DNA of 64,000 nucleotides, from NCBI GenBank assembly GCA_002914805.1, contig JXTB01000307.1, forward strand, positions 389,087 through 453,086, given 5' to 3'. Shown piece by piece: positions 23,210 to 35,490 of the stretch. The position numbers and the translations under genes are program-made. This DNA is from Parasponia andersonii (lineage: Eukaryota; Streptophyta; Magnoliopsida; Rosales; Cannabaceae). Position 1 is the stretch's first letter, and every line of letters starts with the position of its first letter. Under the pieces are notes generated by a model. It was not told where the DNA came from, did no database searches, and saw only the letters and a program-made list of their open reading frames with translations.

Positions 23210-25307
23210 TGTAAAAATCCAGATTTTTGGGAGGATAATTTAAATATTTTATCAATTTTTGGATATTATATTGGGTGAATTAAATTATAAAAGTTTTGTA
23301 CAGAAGAATTAAATTGTAATTTTTGGGGAACGAAATTGAGAGAGATTTGGGAATCGGGGACTATAGTATAATTTTTTAAAAAATTGCACAATCCCCTACT
23401 TACCCACATGGACTCTCCCTTCCACTCACTTTCTCTCTCTCTTCCCCGGCGCCTCCCTCGCTCTCTCTCTATTCACTCTCGGCTAAAGGACTGGTGAGGG
23501 CCGTGCTGCCACCCAAGCTACCGTTCGGCCCGCCAACCACCCGGCGTGAGCTCACTGTGCCGCCAGGAAGCTCTGCTGACTGTCGCCAGTTGTTGCCAAA
23601 GCTGCCGTTGCCGGGGAAGACGAAGTAAACCGTTTTAGATTTCTCGTCACCGGCGACAATTCTGGCCATCATTTGACCTCTAACCAGGCTCGTTGGATTC
23701 GTCTCGTCGAGAGGAAGCTCAAGGTATATATATCTTAATCCCATAATGCCCGAATCAAAAGTTACCATTTGTGGAATATTTTGAGCTTGAGTTGACTTTT
23801 TGATCTGGCCGTTGGATCATATTTTTGTTATCATTTTAGGATTATACTCAAAAAAATGAGGAAGTTTGATATATATATATATATATATATATTGCCTATA
23901 TTTGGTGATCAATACGAAAATCAAAATCGGACGGCTAAGATTTGCTTTGATTTATGTGCCACCAGTCCGGTGTGGGCTCGGATCCGAATTGGACAAGTTA
24001 TATATCTAACTTAGCTATTTTGGGTGCTAGGAATTTAGTGAAGATGTCCATTTATGAAATTGAACCTTCGTTTAGAAGTTGATTTTTTACAAGAGGACGA
24101 TTGAGAGCTTAGAATTGGTTCTCGAATCTCTAGACAATCGTCAACGACGCCTTGAGGATTTAATAGCATAGTATCACTATTCTTGTGAGGTGGAGATTCA
24201 GTTACCTCCGTTTTATACTATTGAACATATGTGATGGAATATGATGGTATAATATGTATATATATAATGTATTGTTCTGGGTATTTTTTGAGCGCATGTT
24301 ATTTTGGATATATAAAAAATAGGGCTGTTGTGCTGCTCATTTTTCTACAAAAACCTAATATACTTATTTTATTAAAAAAATAGAATACGATTATTTTCAC
24401 ATCTCAGTTTTGTGTTGCACGTGTCATAGGATTATACATGAATACCGTGTTTGCATCGTAGATTTATAGTGTGGCGCTGTGTGCCCACTATTGGTGTAGA
24501 GTTCGTAAACCCGCGTGTAGTTTTGTTACTTCTGATTACCTCCCTATTTGGCAGGCGTAGGCAATTCAGTTGCTCTTCCAGATTTGGTAGGCGACATATG
24601 GATGTCCCTTTTGGGTATGAGCTTAGGTGTCAGGTAGGCTGTTAGGTACACTTAGTGCTATCATTCTGGGATTCCACAGATTAGAGGATGTGAGCTCATG
24701 AGTATGAGTTGATTTGTGTCATGTGTATCTGAATTGAATAGTTTTGATTATACTGATTTATTTATACATATACGTGACGATTTTCGGTTTTGGATTATCA
24801 TATATATATATATATATGTTTGGGATTTAAACTAACTATGAAGGGGCTTTCCATCACTAAAATATTTTCAATCGAGATAACTGTTTTTTCTATTGAGCAT
24901 TTTGTGCTCACTCTCTTCCTCCCTTCCTTAGGTGGTGTCCAGTGCGATTTTGGAGATCAAGAGGAGTAAGAGGCTATCAGGATTGTAGTTCGTTATCTTG
25001 GTAATGCTTGAAGTATATTGCGGTGATGTTTGGACTGTTTGAGTTTTGTTTAAGCATTGAACTAAGATTACTACTTTCTATTTTATTTGTGAACTCATTT
25101 ATGCTATTCTGATATTTATTGTGACATAGATGATGATGATGTTTGAACATATATTTGATTTACGTTCAGTGTTTATTCAATCTATGTTTAATAGTGTATA
25201 CGAACTGTAGGAGAGGTTCACAGGATGGAATTCTAAATATTTTATTTTATTTAAAATGGACTATTTTATAAAACTAAAACTTCTTAGGCATTTTCAAATA
25301 AATTAAG
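23210..25307 (+). repeat. gypsy 5' LTR (3' end in gap)
   Basis: About 2.1 kb, collinear with 28473-30550. The last 60 bp or so fall in the gap at 25308-25357. It holds a pyrimidine-rich stretch (about 23410-23475), (TA)n tracts, and a 100-codon antisense ORF (23469-23768). Confidence 0.88.
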
Positions 25308-25357
25308 NNNNNNNNNNNNNNNNNNNNNNNNNNNNNNNNNNNNNNNNNNNNNNNNNN
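25308..25357. other. assembly gap (50 N)
   Basis: It lies at the junction of the 5' LTR and gag. The primer-binding site and the gag start are expected here. Confidence 0.99.
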
Positions 25358-26402
25358 AGGAGCTCTCACGAAAATTGCTTGGTTGCGTGAGATGGAGAGG
25401 CACTTTCGGACTCTTGGTACTCCAGTTGAGTTTTGGGCTGTGTTTGCTGTTACCCGTTTGATAGGGAGTGCCATTCGCTGTTGGGAAATAGTGGAACAGA
25501 TGCAAGATGTTGTGGGTTTGACTTGGGAAAACCTTAAATGGATTTTCAAGGCCCAGTATGCCAATGAGGATCAACAAGATGAAATGGTGAACCAGTTTGA
25601 GATGTTGATTCAGAGTAATAGAACGATGAATAAGTACCTGATAGAGTTTACTGAGTTGGCAAGTGTTACTCTTGGATCGGGTATGAGTGAGAAGTACCGA
25701 GTTGCTAAGTTTAGAAGTCGTCTGAATCGGAATATTTTCAACAGAATTAGTACTCAGACTTTCCATACTCTTCCTGAGATTGTAGTAGCTACCCAGTAAG
25801 GAGAGGCCATCGAAGAAGGATTGGATTTCAGGAGGAACTAATGGAGAGGTAATGACAGGAAAGTCACCAGAAAGAACTAGGGGCAGTGGTCAGCCCAGGG
25901 CACTTCGAATAGTGGAAGCTCAAACAGTAGTGGTTCTTCAGGGGGTGGTAGAGGCAGTCCGCATAGAGGATATTTTGTTTGTGACCAACAGGGTCATCAG
26001 AAGAAGGAATATCCCAACCATCTGCAGAAATCTCCTTTTTCTCAGAAAGGACCGTAGAGGAGCCAGTCTGGTTCTATTTCTTATCAGAACACTCAAGCAA
26101 GACCACAACAGCCACATGGTATTTCGTAGACTTTTACTTCTCCTCAGCCTTATCAGTATCAGTACTGCCCTCAGGATTTTACTCAGACTTTTTTGACTCC
26201 TCAGGCCTCAGGAAGTCAAGGTGGGCGTGGATATGGCAGTAGTGGTCTTGGATCAAGCAGTAGCCATCCGGGCCAGGGAAAAAGCAATAAGGGGAAAAGG
26301 AAGGTGACTGGACAAGTCTATACTTTTATTGGGGCAGACGACACTCAGGATCGTATCAGCCGAGATATTGTTGATGGTATGATCCTTCTTTTATACTCTT
26401 AG
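25358..26402 (+). pseudogene. gypsy gag (broken)
   Basis: The retrotransposon-gag domain is readable at 25383-25799 (REMERHFRTLGTP, FKAQYANEDQQDE, EFTELASV). A frame change and stops follow. The zinc knuckle at about 25970-26015 reads YFVCDQQGHQKKEY, so the first and last zinc-binding Cys are both Tyr (each explained by a G-to-A change). Confidence 0.8.
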
Positions 26403-28415
26403 GCACATGTTTTATTTGATACTAGTGCATCTCATTCGTTCATATCATTATCGTTTGCTCAACTGTTGGGGTTTGAATTTTCTGATTTAGATTATGTATT
26501 GACATTGGGTACACCTTTGGAAGGAGTAGCCGATGTGTCTAGTATGCGTTAGTCTTGTCAAGTTGTGGTCGATGATAGGAAGCTTCTTGCTGATTTGATT
26601 GTATTTCCGATGAGACAGTATGATGTGATACTCGGTATGGATTGGTTGTCGAAGTATCAAGCCGTTGTAGACTGTCATAAAAAGCGAGTGACTCTTTTTC
26701 TTGGTGATGGGCACCCTATTGTCTATCAAGCTAGGATGAGTTTGTTGAAGCCTAGTCCTGTTCTGAAAGCGTGCATGGATGGAAGGAAGAAACTCGAGTG
26801 TTATGGGAACTTGTTTGCCATTGATAGTGAGGTAAAGATAGATGATCAAAACCTATGACTTCTGGTGGTTAGTGAGTATTCAGAGGTATCTCCTGAAGAC
26901 TTACTAGGGTTACCACTAGATAGAGAGATCGAGTTCTGCATTGAAATAGTTCCTGGAGCTCAGTCAGTTTCTATTCCAGCCTATCGCATGGCTCCTACTG
27001 AGATGGAAGAGTTGAGAGAACAGTTGGACGACCTGCTTTCCAAAGGCTCTATTCACAGTAGCACTTTTCTTTAGGGTGCTCCTGTTTTATTTGTATAGAA
27101 AGCTGATAGTTCGTTAAGACTCTATGTGGACTACATGAAGTTGAATTAGTTGATAGTGAAGAATAAGTATCCTTTGCCAAGGATAGACGAGTTGTTTGAT
27201 CAAATTAATGGCTTAAGATTCTTCTCCAAGATAGATTTGAGATCCGGTTATTATCAGTTGAAGATAAGGGAGGATGATATACCTAAGACAACATTCAGAA
27301 TTCGATATGGTCATTTTGAGTTTTTGGTGATGCTGTTTGGTTTGAAGAATGTTCCCACAGTATTTATGGATCTCATGAATTGGGCTTTCAGGCCGTTTTC
27401 GGACTATTTTGTGGTTGTGTTCATCGATGACATCTTGGTATATTCTAAAACTCGAGAAGAACATGCCGAATATCTGGGGATAGTACTTAATACCTTGAGA
27501 GATCATTAGTTGTATGCCAAGAAATCGAAATGTGACTTTTAGATGTCAGAAGTGAAGTTCTTGGGGCATGTGATTTCTCGTAAAGGTATTTCAGTCGATC
27601 TCGTTAAGATAGAAGCTGTTTTGGAGTAGGAAAGACCGAGAAATGTAGCAGAAGTACGGAATTTTCTTGGTTTGGCAGGCTACTACTGCCATTTTATGCA
27701 AGATTTTTTGAGGATCGCCTTACCTTTGACAAAGTTGACCAGGAAGGATATCAAGTTTGTTTGGGATCACAAAAGTGAAGAAGCTTTTGTAAGGTTAAAG
27801 TAGAGCTTAACCACCGCACTAGTTCTTACTGTTCCTGATAGTAATAAACCTTATGTAGTGTATACCGATGCTTCAAAGATGGGTTTGGAATATGTTTGGT
27901 TGCAGAATGGTCAGGTTGTGGCTTATACTTCTCGGTAGTTGAAGTCACATGAGAGGAACTATCCCACCCACGATTTGGAGCTTGCAGTATTTATCTTTGT
28001 TTTGAAGATTTGGCGATATTACTTGTATAGTGTGAAGTTCGACATATTCTTCGATCATAAGAGTTTAAAGTATCTTTATATTCAGAAAGATCTGAACTTG
28101 AGACAGCGAAGATGGGTTGAGTATATAGAGGATTATGACTTCGACCTATTATATCATCTTGGTAAGGCTAATGTTGTAGCTGATGCACTGAGTAGAAAGC
28201 CTTGTGGTGCACTAGCTGCACTGGTGTTTGAAGATTGGAGGAACTTAGTTATAATTGGTGACTACAACTTGCAACTGAGTTTCAATCACGAGATTCCACT
28301 TGTCAAGGTGCTTTGGAAACATCACAAAGAAGACGAGGTTACTTGGGAACTTGAGATTGAAATGTATGAGAAGTACCCTCATTTGTCTAACCTTCAGTCA
28401 GAAATTATATTGTGA
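26403..28415 (+). pseudogene. gypsy protease-RT-RNase H with pol tail (broken)
   Basis: The protease site is VLFDTSASHSF (26409-26441), with the catalytic DTG changed to DTS. VILGMDWLSKYQAVVDCH follows. RT (about 26960-27560) shows [25 protein letters not shown] and the catalytic FIDD at 27420-27431. RNase H (about 27840-28200) shows [18 protein letters not shown] and VVADALSRK. Immediately after it, the tail [18 protein letters not shown] normally found after integrase appears at about 28300. In-frame TAG codons occur repeatedly (for example 27508-27510, 27539-27541, 27628-27630, 27937-27939). Confidence 0.85.
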
Positions 28416-28472
28416 TGTAATCTTGACTTGTATTTTGAATTTCAGGACGAAATTCTTTTAAGGAGGGGAGAA

Positions 28473-29441
28473 TGTAAAAACCTGGATTATTAGGAGGGTA
28501 ATTTGGACATTTTACAAATTTTCGGGTATTATGTTGGGTGAATTAAATTGTAAAAATTTTGTGCAGAGGAACTAAATTGCAATTTTTGGGGGACAGAATT
28601 GATAGAGATTTGGGCATCGGAGACTATAGTATAATTTTTTAAAAAATTGCACAATCTCCTACTTACCCACGTGGGCTCTCCCTCCCACTCACTTTCTCTC
28701 TCTCTCTTCCCCGACGCCTCCCTCGCTTTCTCTATTCACTCTAGGCTGAAAGACCGGCATAAGCCACACTGCCGCCCAGGCCACTATTCGACCCACTAAC
28801 CACCCGACGTGAGCTCACCGTGCCCTGAGGAAGCTCCACCGACTGTCGCCAGCTGCTGCCAAAACCCCTGTTGCTGGAGAAGACAAAGTGGACCGTTTCG
28901 GATTTCTCATCGCCAGTGACGATTCTGGCCACTATTTGACCTCTAACTGGGCTCGTTGGATTCATCTTGTCGAGAGGAAGCTCAAGGTATATATATCTTA
29001 ATCTCATAATGCCCGAATCAAAAGTTGCCATTTTTAGAATATTTTGAGCTTGAGTTGATTTTTTGATCAAACTGTTGGATTGTATTTTTGTTGTCATTTT
29101 TGGATTGTACTCAAATTGGACAAGTTATATGTCTAACCTAGCTATTTTGGATGCTAGGAATTCAGTGAAGAAGTCCATTTTGGAATTGAGGCTCCGTTGA
29201 GAAGTTGGTTTTTCCCAAGAAGACGATCGAGGACTTGGAATTAGTTCCTGACCCTCCAGATGATCGTTGACGACGCCTTGAAGATTCAATAATATGGTAT
29301 CGCTATTCTTATGAGGTGGGAATTCAGTTACCTCCGTTTTATACTATTTTTGAATAAAACTTATTTTCTGCAATATATAAGAACAAATGTAGTTTTTGGT
29401 TTTCTTGAAGATATGTGATGAACTGTAATAGTATGATATAC

Positions 29442-29481
<40 letters not shown>

Positions 29482-30610
29482 TACTGCTTTAAGGATTTTC
29501 TTAGTGTATGTTATTTTGGGTATATTAAAAATAGGGCTGTTGTGCTGCCCGCTTTTCTATAAAAATCTAATATACTTATTTTATTAAAAAACTAGAGTAC
29601 GATTATTTTCACACTTCAATTCTGTGTTACACGTGTCATAAGATCATACGTGAGCACTGTGTTAGTATCGTGGATTTATAGTATGGTGCTACGTGCTCCA
29701 CCGTCGGTGTAGAGTCCATAAACATGCACGGAGTTTTGTTACTTCTGATTACCTCCCCATTTGACAGGCGTAGGCAATTCGGTTGTCCTTTCATGGTTTG
29801 GTAGGCGACACATGGATGTCCTCCCCGGGTATGGGCTTAGGTGTCAGACACATTATTAGGTATACTTAGTGCCATCATCTTGGGTTTCCACAGATAAGAA
29901 GAAGTGAGCTCATGAGTATGGGTTGATTTGTGTCATGTGCGTTTGAATTGAATTATTTTGATTATAATGACTTATTTATACATATACGTGACGATTTTTA
30001 GTTTTGGATTATTATATATGTATGTTTGGGATTTAAATTAACTATGCAGGTGTTTTCCATCGCTAACATGTTTTCGATCAAGAGCTTTCCTTTACTAAAA
30101 TGTTTTTGATTGAGATAAATGTTTTTCATATTGGGCATTTTATGCTCACTCCCTTCCTCCCTTCCTCAAGTGGTGTCTAGTGTGATTTCGGAGGTTAAAA
30201 GGAGTAAGAGGTCATCAGGATTGTAGTTCGTTATCTTGATAATGCTTGAAGTGTGTTGTGGTGATGTTTAGAGTGTTTGAGTTTTGTTTAAGTATTGAAC
30301 TAAGATTACTATTTTCCATTTTGTCTGTGAACTCATGTATGCCATTCTGATGTCTGTTCTGACGTAGATAATGATGATGTTTGAACATATATTTGATTTA
30401 CGTTCTTTTCAGTGTTTATTCGATCTATGTTTAATGGTGTATACGAACTGTGAGAGAGGGTCACAGGATGGAATTCTAAATATTTTATTTTATTTAAAAT
30501 GGACTGTTTTATAAAACTAAAACTTCTTAGGCGTTTTCAAATAAATTAAGGAATTTCTCATCCTTGCGAAATTCCCCTCCTCCCATTAGCCCGGGTTTTG
30601 GAATCTGACA
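28473..30610 (+). repeat. gypsy 3' LTR
   Basis: 2138 bp, starting TGTAAAAACCTGG after the purine tract and ending TCTGACA, followed by the GGTTG target duplication. It holds a (TA)n tract at about 29440-29479 and the antisense ORF (28741-29097). Confidence 0.92.
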
Positions 30611-32716
30611 GGTTGTTTGCTGGGGGGTTCTATGGTAATTTCATAGGAGATTTGTGTAGTTAAACGGAGATGTACAATTATATTTTTGCCCTTTTTTTAT
30701 ATGACTTATGTCACGACCAAAAATCCAAGATTGCGACTTTTAGTAATTTTAAGTAAAAATAATGATAAATAATTGTTTCTAAAATTTCAAAAAAATTTAA
30801 GTACTTGAAATTTAAGTTTTAGTCCTCAAAAGTAAATAAATTACAAGATTGGACAAATTTAATAATCATGTTATTATGTATCAGTTTTAAATTTCCAAGA
30901 AATTCTTCATTTTAAATTTAGCGAAAATCCTAATTAACTAATTAAAACAATTTTTTTTTTTTATTATTTCATGAAGTTTAATAAAACAGTTCACTTTAAA
31001 ACCCTAGGCCCAAAGTTCAAATAATTTACTTAAAATCATTTTATTTTCAATGTACTCAATTTAATAATAAAAATCATTCTCATATATCTACTTAGTAAAT
31101 ATATTACTATTAACTAAATAAATTTGACTTAGAAAAGAGAAATTGACACAGTGTACAAACCAACCAATGAAGAGGATTAGAACTGCAAGTATACGCTAAA
31201 TATACTTGTCAAGCCACCAGAATAATTATCACAAAATAGGTAAATACCTGAAATGGAAGGAAGTATGGAGTGAGTGCCATAATCCAAAATCCAAGGCCGT
31301 AACATTTTGATAATTTTGAGTTTAAATTAATATAAATAAAGAATTTTACAAAATTTGGAGACAATCAAGTACCTGAATTTTAATTTTAGTCCTCAAATCA
31401 TTAGAAATTCTGTATAAAAGAAGTTTATCTTCAGTTTAGTTAATCAAGAAAGAAACACTAATTAAAATTCAAGAAAACATAGTTAAATTGTATAAAAACT
31501 TGATTTAATAAAATTTGTGTGTTGATTAAATGCATTTCGTAAATCTTGAGTCAGAAAGTCCAAAAATCAATTTATAGAGTCTATCAAAATTCTAAGTATT
31601 TAAAATTTTAAAAATATACTCCTCGTGAACTATAGTGTCCCGTCTATCCGCCAAATCCTCAAATAGTAGTAATAGCATCATCAAATAGTAATAAAACCCC
31701 AATCAACTTGCTAAATACTAAAAAAAATTACAGAATTTTTCTTTTTTTTTTTGAATTAGCTTGTTACTATTTGTCATTTAATGATTAATTTTATTTAGTT
31801 TTAAATTTATATTATTTTTAAATATTTTTTTTAAACTTCGAAAAGGATATTTGGGTAATTCCAATGGTCAAAATAGGTGGTTGACTTAAAGATAGTATAA
31901 ATATATTATAAGTTTTAAATTTGAAAGTAAAAACTGGTAATAACCAAAACGTAAAATATAAAATAAATAAACAGTCAAAATATAAGATATAAAAATATAA
32001 TAATCTTTTTTAGGAAGATTATCATTATTATTATTTATAGTATTTTAATTATTATGTTGTATTAATTTTAAATAATTATATTTATGTTTTCTGTATTTAT
32101 TATTTTCTAGAAATTTAATGTGTTAAGTTCAATTACCTATCTATAAACAAATAGAATTAACCAATGAAATTAATTTTAAGACTCAAGTGAATTAACGAAT
32201 GGAATGAAATGAACTAATTTATCTATGTAGTTCTTTTTTCTTTCTAAGTTCTTAATTCTCTTTTGGTCTTTTACTTATTCATTTGTTTCTGTCTCAATTT
32301 TATTTACTCATTATTGTTCTACTAATTCATTTTCTTTTCTCATATTATCTTAAATCAAAAAGTCCCACCAACAAGCCTTTGTGATATGAAGCCAAAGTTG
32401 TCCATTCATTTGTAAGACTACTAAATCCATTATTACCATTTGTTTTTAAAATGCGCAACGCTAAGTAAGTTATTGTTAGGATTTAGTGTCCAAAATTGCC
32501 AACGTATTAAACGTGGTCCACAATAATTAAGTGGTCCATTCCATTCCCATTTCTCTAGCGGCGCAAAGTTGCCCGAAATTTTATTTAAAAAAAAAAAAAT
32601 AATAAAGAAAGGAAAGAAAGTCTAAACGACTGGCGTGAACTGAGAATTCAAAATATAATTAAATATAACGGCAACGAAGTCATCTTCCATTAATTGGAGG
32701 ACAAGGAAACGTGGGC
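30611..32716. other. intergenic with degenerate repeats, upstream of UGT gene 3
   Basis: Very AT-rich and without a gene. A block beginning TGTCACGACC at 30709, with 'ccaaaaatccaagattgcgac' type sequence, recurs in degenerate form at about 31279 ('ccaaaatccaaggccgtaac'). Both are followed by similar text around 'ttttagtcctcaaa'. These are likely remnants of old LTRs. Confidence 0.5.
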
Positions 32717-32760
32717 AGCTTGGGCTCCACGTATATAAGCTTGGGCTCCATGTATATAAA
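32717..32760 (+). promoter_or_regulatory. duplicated core promoter of UGT gene 3
   Basis: A 21-bp unit (agcttgggctccacgtatat plus a) occurs twice in direct tandem at 32717-32737 and 32738-32758, with one C/T difference. Each unit ends in a TATA box. The second (TATATAAA, 32753-32760) lies about 51 bp before the ATG. The first unit contains CCACGTA, the second CCATGTA. Confidence 0.75.
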
Positions 32761-32810
32761 AGGGTGACTTGACATGTCAGTGTTTGAATACAGCCAAAAT
32801 TAAAGCAGAA

Positions 32811-34735
32811 ATGGAGATACAAGAAAGAGGGCACATACTAGCACTTACATTTCCTGCTCAAGGCCATGTAAACCCAATGATCCAATTCTCAAAGCGCCTA
32901 ATTTCCAAGGGACTCAAAATCACTTTGATTACGGTTCCACCCTTGGAAACTGATAATATCCCTCCCATTCAAGCAGGAGTAGGAGGAGAAACGATCGGTT
33001 TTGAAAGGCTTTCTTTTCCAACAAAAGAAGAAGAAGAAGTCAGCTCAGATATTAAAGGAAACTTTCAAAGTTATTACAAGCAATTCCGTCAACTTGTGTC
33101 CATTCAGTTACCCCAGATTGTAGAGAAACATAAAAACATGCAGGCTAGTTACCCTGTTAGCTGCCTTTTGTATGACTCTCACTTCCCATGGGCTCTAGAC
33201 GTTGCAAAACAGCTTGGCCTCGCCGCAGCCCCGTTGTTCACTCAGTCCTGCGCTGTTAATACTATTCATTACAACGTGCATCAAGGCCTGCTAAGGATTC
33301 CCTTACGAGAGGATCAAGATGAGGCACCTGTATGCATGGCGGGGCTGCCTCGCCTTGAGATTTCTGACTTGCCATCTTTTTTCTATGACAGGGAAGCAGA
33401 CCCTTTCATCTTAGCTCTTCTGGCCAGTCAGTTTTCTAACTTCGCTGAAGCTGATTTCATCTTTGTCAACACTTTTGACAACTTGGAGGAACAGGTACTT
33501 AAAAAGAGCAATGTTATTCATCCCAATTTGCATAAAAATACTACGTACATATATATATATATATATATATATACACATTCTTATTAGAAAATGCTATACG
33601 GAAATATGATAATTTAAGTAGTATAGTTTATGAGTAGAACAGAAGAGAATATTCTAACAAATAATATAACTAATTATTTTTTCTAGATAATTTGTCAAGA
33701 TGTACAACATTATTTATTCCCTTTTATAAGAATTAGACTTCCACAATTGCCAACGAATTTAGTAGGACCACAATCTTTATTATTCTTTATCTTTTTAAGC
33801 ATTTCTGAATTAATAAGCCTCTAGGATGCTAGACATCTTCACAGCTTTTTCTGGGGAATCAAAACTTACCAAATGAAGGGGGGAAAAAAGTGATTTATTT
33901 GACTGTGATTTCTTAGTTTCTTTCACGCTAATTAAATACTGGCATCAGCTACATCGTACAAGTTAAAATAAAAGACAAATGTTAAGGTGGTAAATTGTAT
34001 TATAATAAGGTGGTAAGCTGGGCAGCGAGGCAGTGGCCAGCTATCAAGAATATAGGACCTACCATTCCATCAATGTACTTGGACAAACGATTAAAGGATG
34101 ACAAGGATTACGGCCTCAGCCTCTTCAAACCCGAAGCTGAGATTTGCCGCAAGTGGCTAGACTCAAAGGGCGATGCCTCAGTGGTTTATGCGGCATTCGG
34201 TAGCTTGGCGACCCTGGGAGAAGAGCAAATGGAAGAAATAGCACGGGGTCTTAAAAGGAGTGAGAGGCCATTCCTGTGGGCAGTCCGAGAATCTGAACTT
34301 AAAAAGCTTCCTACAAACTTCATAGAGGAGGCAACAGAGAAAGGCCTTGTGGTGCCATGGTGCCCTCAACTAGAGGTGTTGGCACACAAGGCAGTAGGGT
34401 GCTTTGTGACTCACTGTGGTTGGAACTCGACGCTTGAGGCTCTGAGCTTAGGAGTGCCAATGGTGGCGGTACCGTATTGGAGCGACCAACCCACCAATGC
34501 CAAGTTTGTGATGGACGTGTGGCGGGTTGGGTTGAGGGCAAAGTTGAATAAAAGGGGAATTGTCACAAGAGAAGAGATGGAGCTTTGTATTAAAGAAGTC
34601 ATGGAAGGGGAGTCAAGTTTGGAGATTAAGAGAAACTCTGAGAAGTTGAAGGTAATGGCTCGAGAAGCGGTCGATGAAGGTGGAAGCTCTGATAACAACA
34701 TTCAACAATTTGTAAACGAACTTGTACGTGCTTAA
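32811..34735 (+). CDS. UGT74-family glucosyltransferase, gene 3 (2 exons)
   Basis: Family 1 glucosyltransferase of the second pair in the array. Exons are 32811-33494 and 34010-34735, with a 515-bp phase-0 intron (CAG|GTACTT...AAG|GTG), giving 469 aa. The ATG at 32811 (MEIQERGHILALTF) was chosen over an in-frame ATG at 32769 because it fits the family N-terminus and lies past the TATA box. The catalytic His is H19 (AQGHVNPM) and the Asp is D122 (LLYDSHFPW). The complete PSPG box at 34358-34489 starts [15 protein letters not shown]. It ends VPYWSDQ, where Gln normally precedes Trp and here is Tyr. [20 protein letters not shown] and [10 protein letters not shown] resemble UGT74E/UGT74AC-type enzymes. 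The substrate is unknown. The acceptor lacks a pyrimidine tract and is preceded by a decoy copy of itself. The intron holds a (TA)n tract at 33549-33571. Confidence 0.92.
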
Positions 34736-35290
34736 TTTATGTGACTAAGATGTGTCTGGCTAATGTTTTGCTACGTAATTCTTTTTGTTTCAGGAAGTTC
34801 TACATTACTTTTAATAATGAGACACATTACAATCAATCACATGTAAAACAACATCATTGATGACAAAGCTTACGCATTCGATGTTCATTCCGCGAGTCAT
34901 GTGATCCATACAACATATTTTACCTTCTGGAATATTATCAAGTATGAGATTTAGCTCTCACTAATTAATGGTAGAAATTAACGTGATCTTCTGGAGCCTT
35001 ATAACAACTGTAATTGCTGTTTTATCAGCTAATGATCAATTAAATATTAGTTTAATCCCCCTCCAAAAAAAAAAAAAATGTTACTTTGACACGTTGAGAA
35101 TCAGATGTATAAGTTTGCTAGCGTCTTTATATGTCACTGCATTTTAGCTATCATTTTATTTCTGGGCATTACCAAAAGCTTCCTCCCCCTGTTTTCCTAT
35201 GGGTTTTTTTTTTTTTTTTTTTTCCCCTGTTTCTAGCACTATAATAGGCTTGTTTGAGTCAGTGAGCCGAGCCAAGACAGAAAAAGGAAA
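34736..35290. other. intergenic between UGT gene 3 and the broken UGT
   Basis: No gene is visible. There are poly-A (35065-35078) and poly-T (35205-35223) tracts. Confidence 0.6.
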
Positions 35291-35490
35291 ATGGAGAGGA
35301 AAAAAGGGACACACATCCTAGACGTGATCGATTCCCTACCCTGTAAAGGTTCACATAAACCCAATGCTCCAATTCTCCAAGCGTCTGGCCTCAAAGGTTG
35401 GCCTCACAGTGACCATTCTGGGCCCAATTCTCTCAAGGCCATGCAACAGGCCAACAAAAGTTAATACGAAAGTTGCGTCCAAATTAAGGG
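35291..35490 (+). pseudogene. broken UGT, N-terminal remnant
   Basis: ATG 35291 opens MERKKGTHILD, matching the UGT74 N-terminus. The frame then shifts: about 35340-35430 reads, in the next frame, the family motif around [14 protein letters not shown] and on to GLTVTILGPI. A few tens of bases later the homology stops and the TTTGTGAC repeat begins. It lies in the same orientation as genes 3 and 4 and is closest to them. It is a fifth member of the array destroyed by frameshift and insertion. Confidence 0.8.

Larger units (their letters stand above)
23210..30610 (+). mobile_element. decayed Ty3/gypsy element lacking integrase
   Basis: The LTRs start TGTAAAAA (23210 and 28473) and the 3' LTR ends ATCTGACA at 30610. 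A perfect 5-bp target duplication GGTTG lies at 23205-23209 and 30611-30615. A purine tract aaggaggggag precedes the 3' LTR. The interior encodes gag, protease, RT and RNase H in that order, then jumps straight to the C-terminal tail of pol. The integrase is missing, and stop codons are frequent. The PBS and N-terminus of gag lie in the 50-N gap. It accounts for most of the 10.6-kb distance between UGT genes 2 and 3. Confidence 0.92.

Noticed and set aside
33537..33587. Continuation of UGT gene 3 exon 1 into a Tyr/Ile-rich tail
   Set aside because: It is intron sequence with a (TA)n tract; the family splice site at 33494/33495 is clear.
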